NCBI RefSeq assembly: GCF_050624435.1
Contig: NC_134539.1
Span: 47,524,001-47,588,000 of the forward strand
Reading direction: 5' to 3'
DNA from: Tenrec ecaudatus
Taxonomy: Eukaryota > Chordata > Mammalia > Afrosoricida > Tenrecidae
Length of the DNA stretch: 64,000 bases
Below the pieces are notes generated by a model, which was given only the letters and a program-made list of their open reading frames with translations, was not told the DNA's origin and searched no databases. Made by a program: the position numbers and the translations under genes. Position 1 is the first letter of the stretch. Every line of letters begins with the position of its first letter. This document shows, piece after piece, positions 41,101 to 44,100 of the stretch.

Positions 41101-44100
41101 CACAGCACATGTTCCACATGAGAACAATGAAGTGTGTGGGAATTCTTAGTCTTTGCGAGGTCATCCTTAATTTGATCCACACAGTTTAGTGCCTTTGCTT
41201 AGTCAGTAAAACAAAGGTAAACATGTTCCTGGTTTCTCTTTCAGCCAACAGCCACCTGTTATCAACAACTGGTACCCCTTATTGCACCTGCTCTTCTGAC
41301 TCTACCCTGTTGATGTACTGCTGCAACCATTTAAAAATTATCTTTAGAACAATTTTACTTGCATGCGATATTAGTAGTATTGCCCCTTAATCTCCACATT
41401 GTATTAGATCGCATGTCTTTGGAATGGGCATGTACAAGAATCTCTTCCAGGTGGCTAGCTAGGTAACCACATTCCTGGACTGGAAGAGTGAGTGCTTCCT
41501 GCATTGCAGCTGCTTATTGAAACATCTCAATTGGCATTACGTCCATTTTTGAAACTTGACTATTTGGCAATACCTTCAGTGAAGCAGGGAGCTCTGGTGG
41601 TGCAGTGGTTACACATTGGGCTGCTAACGGAATGGTCTGAAGTTTGAACCCACTAGCTGCTCTCAAGGGGAATGAAGGGGCTCTCTACTCCTGTAAAGAG
41701 TGACAGTCTCAGAGGTCCCAAGGGGGAAGTTCTTCTCATAGGGTTGCTATTGACTCCATCTCAGTGAGCTTAGTTTTGTTTGTTCAGTGCAGCTCAGAGT
41801 TCCTTCTTCTGTACTCTTGCTTCTTGATCATATACGAACTCCTGAAATGGTTGACTGTCAGCCAATTCCTTTGCTATAGTAAAGGACTAGGGCTGTTTAA
41901 TTAGAATAAATATTATAGTGCTGTTTAACTAAAATATTTACCTGGAATATTCAAATATTTGGAAGTTCTGAATTTTTAAACTCTGTCAAATATCAGTTTT
42001 CTGCTATGAATAATCCATTAAAAAAGAGGTGAATTCTTGATGTTCTTTGTAGAAGTAACCACAGAAAAGTATCACCAATTGTCTGGTGTATATACAAGAT
42101 ATCTAATTAGATCGTAATACATTAGCTTCATAGGAATCCTAGTGGTCTAGTGGTTATGCATTGGACTGCCATTTGCAAGTTCAGCAGTTCGAAACCACCA
42201 ACCATTCCTCATGAGAAAGGCAGGACTTTCTATTACTGTAAGGAGTTAGTCTCAGAAACCCACAAGGGCAGTTCTCCCCTGTTCACTATGAGTTGGCATC
42301 GACTCGATTGCAGTGAGTTTGAGTTTGGTTTTTATTAATAGCAATTAGTAGAATGCTTTAAATAAAACAAGAAATGTGCTTCATAAATGTCAAACTTAGA
42401 ACGATTAGGCAAAATATCTGAGGACTTTAAATTCCACTTATAAACGTAGGGTGGATGCTGAGCATGCTTACTTGAATAAGAGGTTGTATAACCTTGCAGG
42501 GACCACACCATTTTGCTGAAAACTTCACCACCACAAGTTTTCGTCCAGCTGCTTCTAAAAATGCCTGCAGTTCTTCCTGAAACCAGAATATAAACATGAG
42601 AATGTAAAAAACCACAGAATCTCATGAAGTGTTGACGAGGCTACAATGACAGGCTAGTTTCCAGATGTTTGAACCAGGACCAACCCCATTGTTCATCAGC
42701 TGACACTATCTTTGTTAAATGTCCAAGATCGATTAAATTTATCTTGGTAAAGATATCTGTTGCTGTTTTGTGTGGTCAAGTGGACCCTGACTCACAGTGA
42801 CCCCATCAGAGAGTGTAGAACTCCATGGGGTTTACAAGGCTGTACATCTCTATGGTAGCAGACTGTCCCATATGTCTCTTGCAGACTACCCGAAAACTCA
42901 CAGCACACGCCTGTCAGTTAGCAATCGAGTGCTTAGCCACTGTACGACCAGGGCTCCTTGTTTATGGTGTAGTCCCGGCGGTTTTAACTCATTGCCACCC
43001 TAGGCACAATAGAATACAACACTGCCTAGTATTGTGCCATCCCCACAATTGCTATGTTTGAGTTCAATATGGTAGCCAAGGTGCTAATCTATCAAGATGA
43101 GGGTCTTCCTCTTTTTCATGACCCTTTACCAGGCAGGATGTTCTTTTTCAGGGATTGACTCCTCCTGATACCATGTCTAAAGTACACGAGACAAAGCCTG
43201 GTTGTTTTTGCTTTTAGGGAGCATTCTGGCCATACTTCCTTTAACAAGGACTTGTTTGTTCTTCTGGTCCGCTGTGCACTTTCATTATTCTTTGCCAATG
43301 CCATAATTCAAATGCATCGAAATTTTCTGGTGTTTCTTCTGAATTTCATTGTCCAGCATTCACATGCATAAAAGGCCATTGAAAATATCACACCGTGGGT
43401 CAGATGTACCTTAGTCAGTCTTCCAGGTGACAGCTTTGCTCTTTAACACTGTAAGGACATCTTCTGCAGCAGATTTGCCCTTGACTCCTGCGGCCATGAG
43501 TGTGTTGAATGTGAATTCACGTACACAACGAAATCTTTTTGACAACTTCAGTCTTTTCTTTGTCATGTGTCTCGGTCCAGTTGTGAGGATTTTGGTTTTC
43601 TTTACACTGATTTGTAAACCACACCGAAGGCTGCAGTATTTAAGAAATCTTCATCAGCAAATGCCTTAAGTCCTCCTTGCTTTCAGCAAACAAGGTTGTG
43701 TCATCTGCATATCACAGGTTGTAATGAATCTTCCTCTTAACCTGATGCCGAGTTTTTCTTCACGTAGTCCAGCTTTGTGGATTATGTGCTCAGAGTAAGA
43801 TGGAACAATTATGGTGAAATTATACAACCTTAACTCACACCTTTGCTGATATTAGACCAACCACGTGATGTCCTCATGTTCAAATGACTGTCTCTTGTTC
43901 CATGTACAGGTTCCACATGAACACAAGGAAATGTTCTGGAATTCCCATTCTTCTCAACGTTTTCTGTAGTTTCTTGTTATCCACACATTTGAGTGTCTTT
44001 GCGTAGCAAATATAGCATAGACACCTTTCTCGTATGCTCTGCTTTCAGGCACAATCCATGTGACATCAGCAATGATATCCCCTGTTCTGTGTCATCTGAA

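Larger units (their letters stand above)
39815..41885 (-). mobile_element. RTE (BovB-like) LINE fragment with two insertions
   Basis: Reverse-strand RTE 3' end near 39830, running to endonuclease/RT sequence near 41880. Interrupted by an LTR-like segment (about 40600-41105) and by an AfroSINE (41587-41790). Confidence 0.8.

Noticed and set aside
41587-41790. tRNA gene suggested by B-box-like sequence
   Set aside because: It is the tRNA-derived head of an AfroSINE; no cloverleaf and many dispersed copies.
42427-42615. 62-codon minus-strand frame taken as a complete small thioredoxin
   Set aside because: Its N-terminus and C-terminus are intronic read-through; only 42472-42576 is coding.
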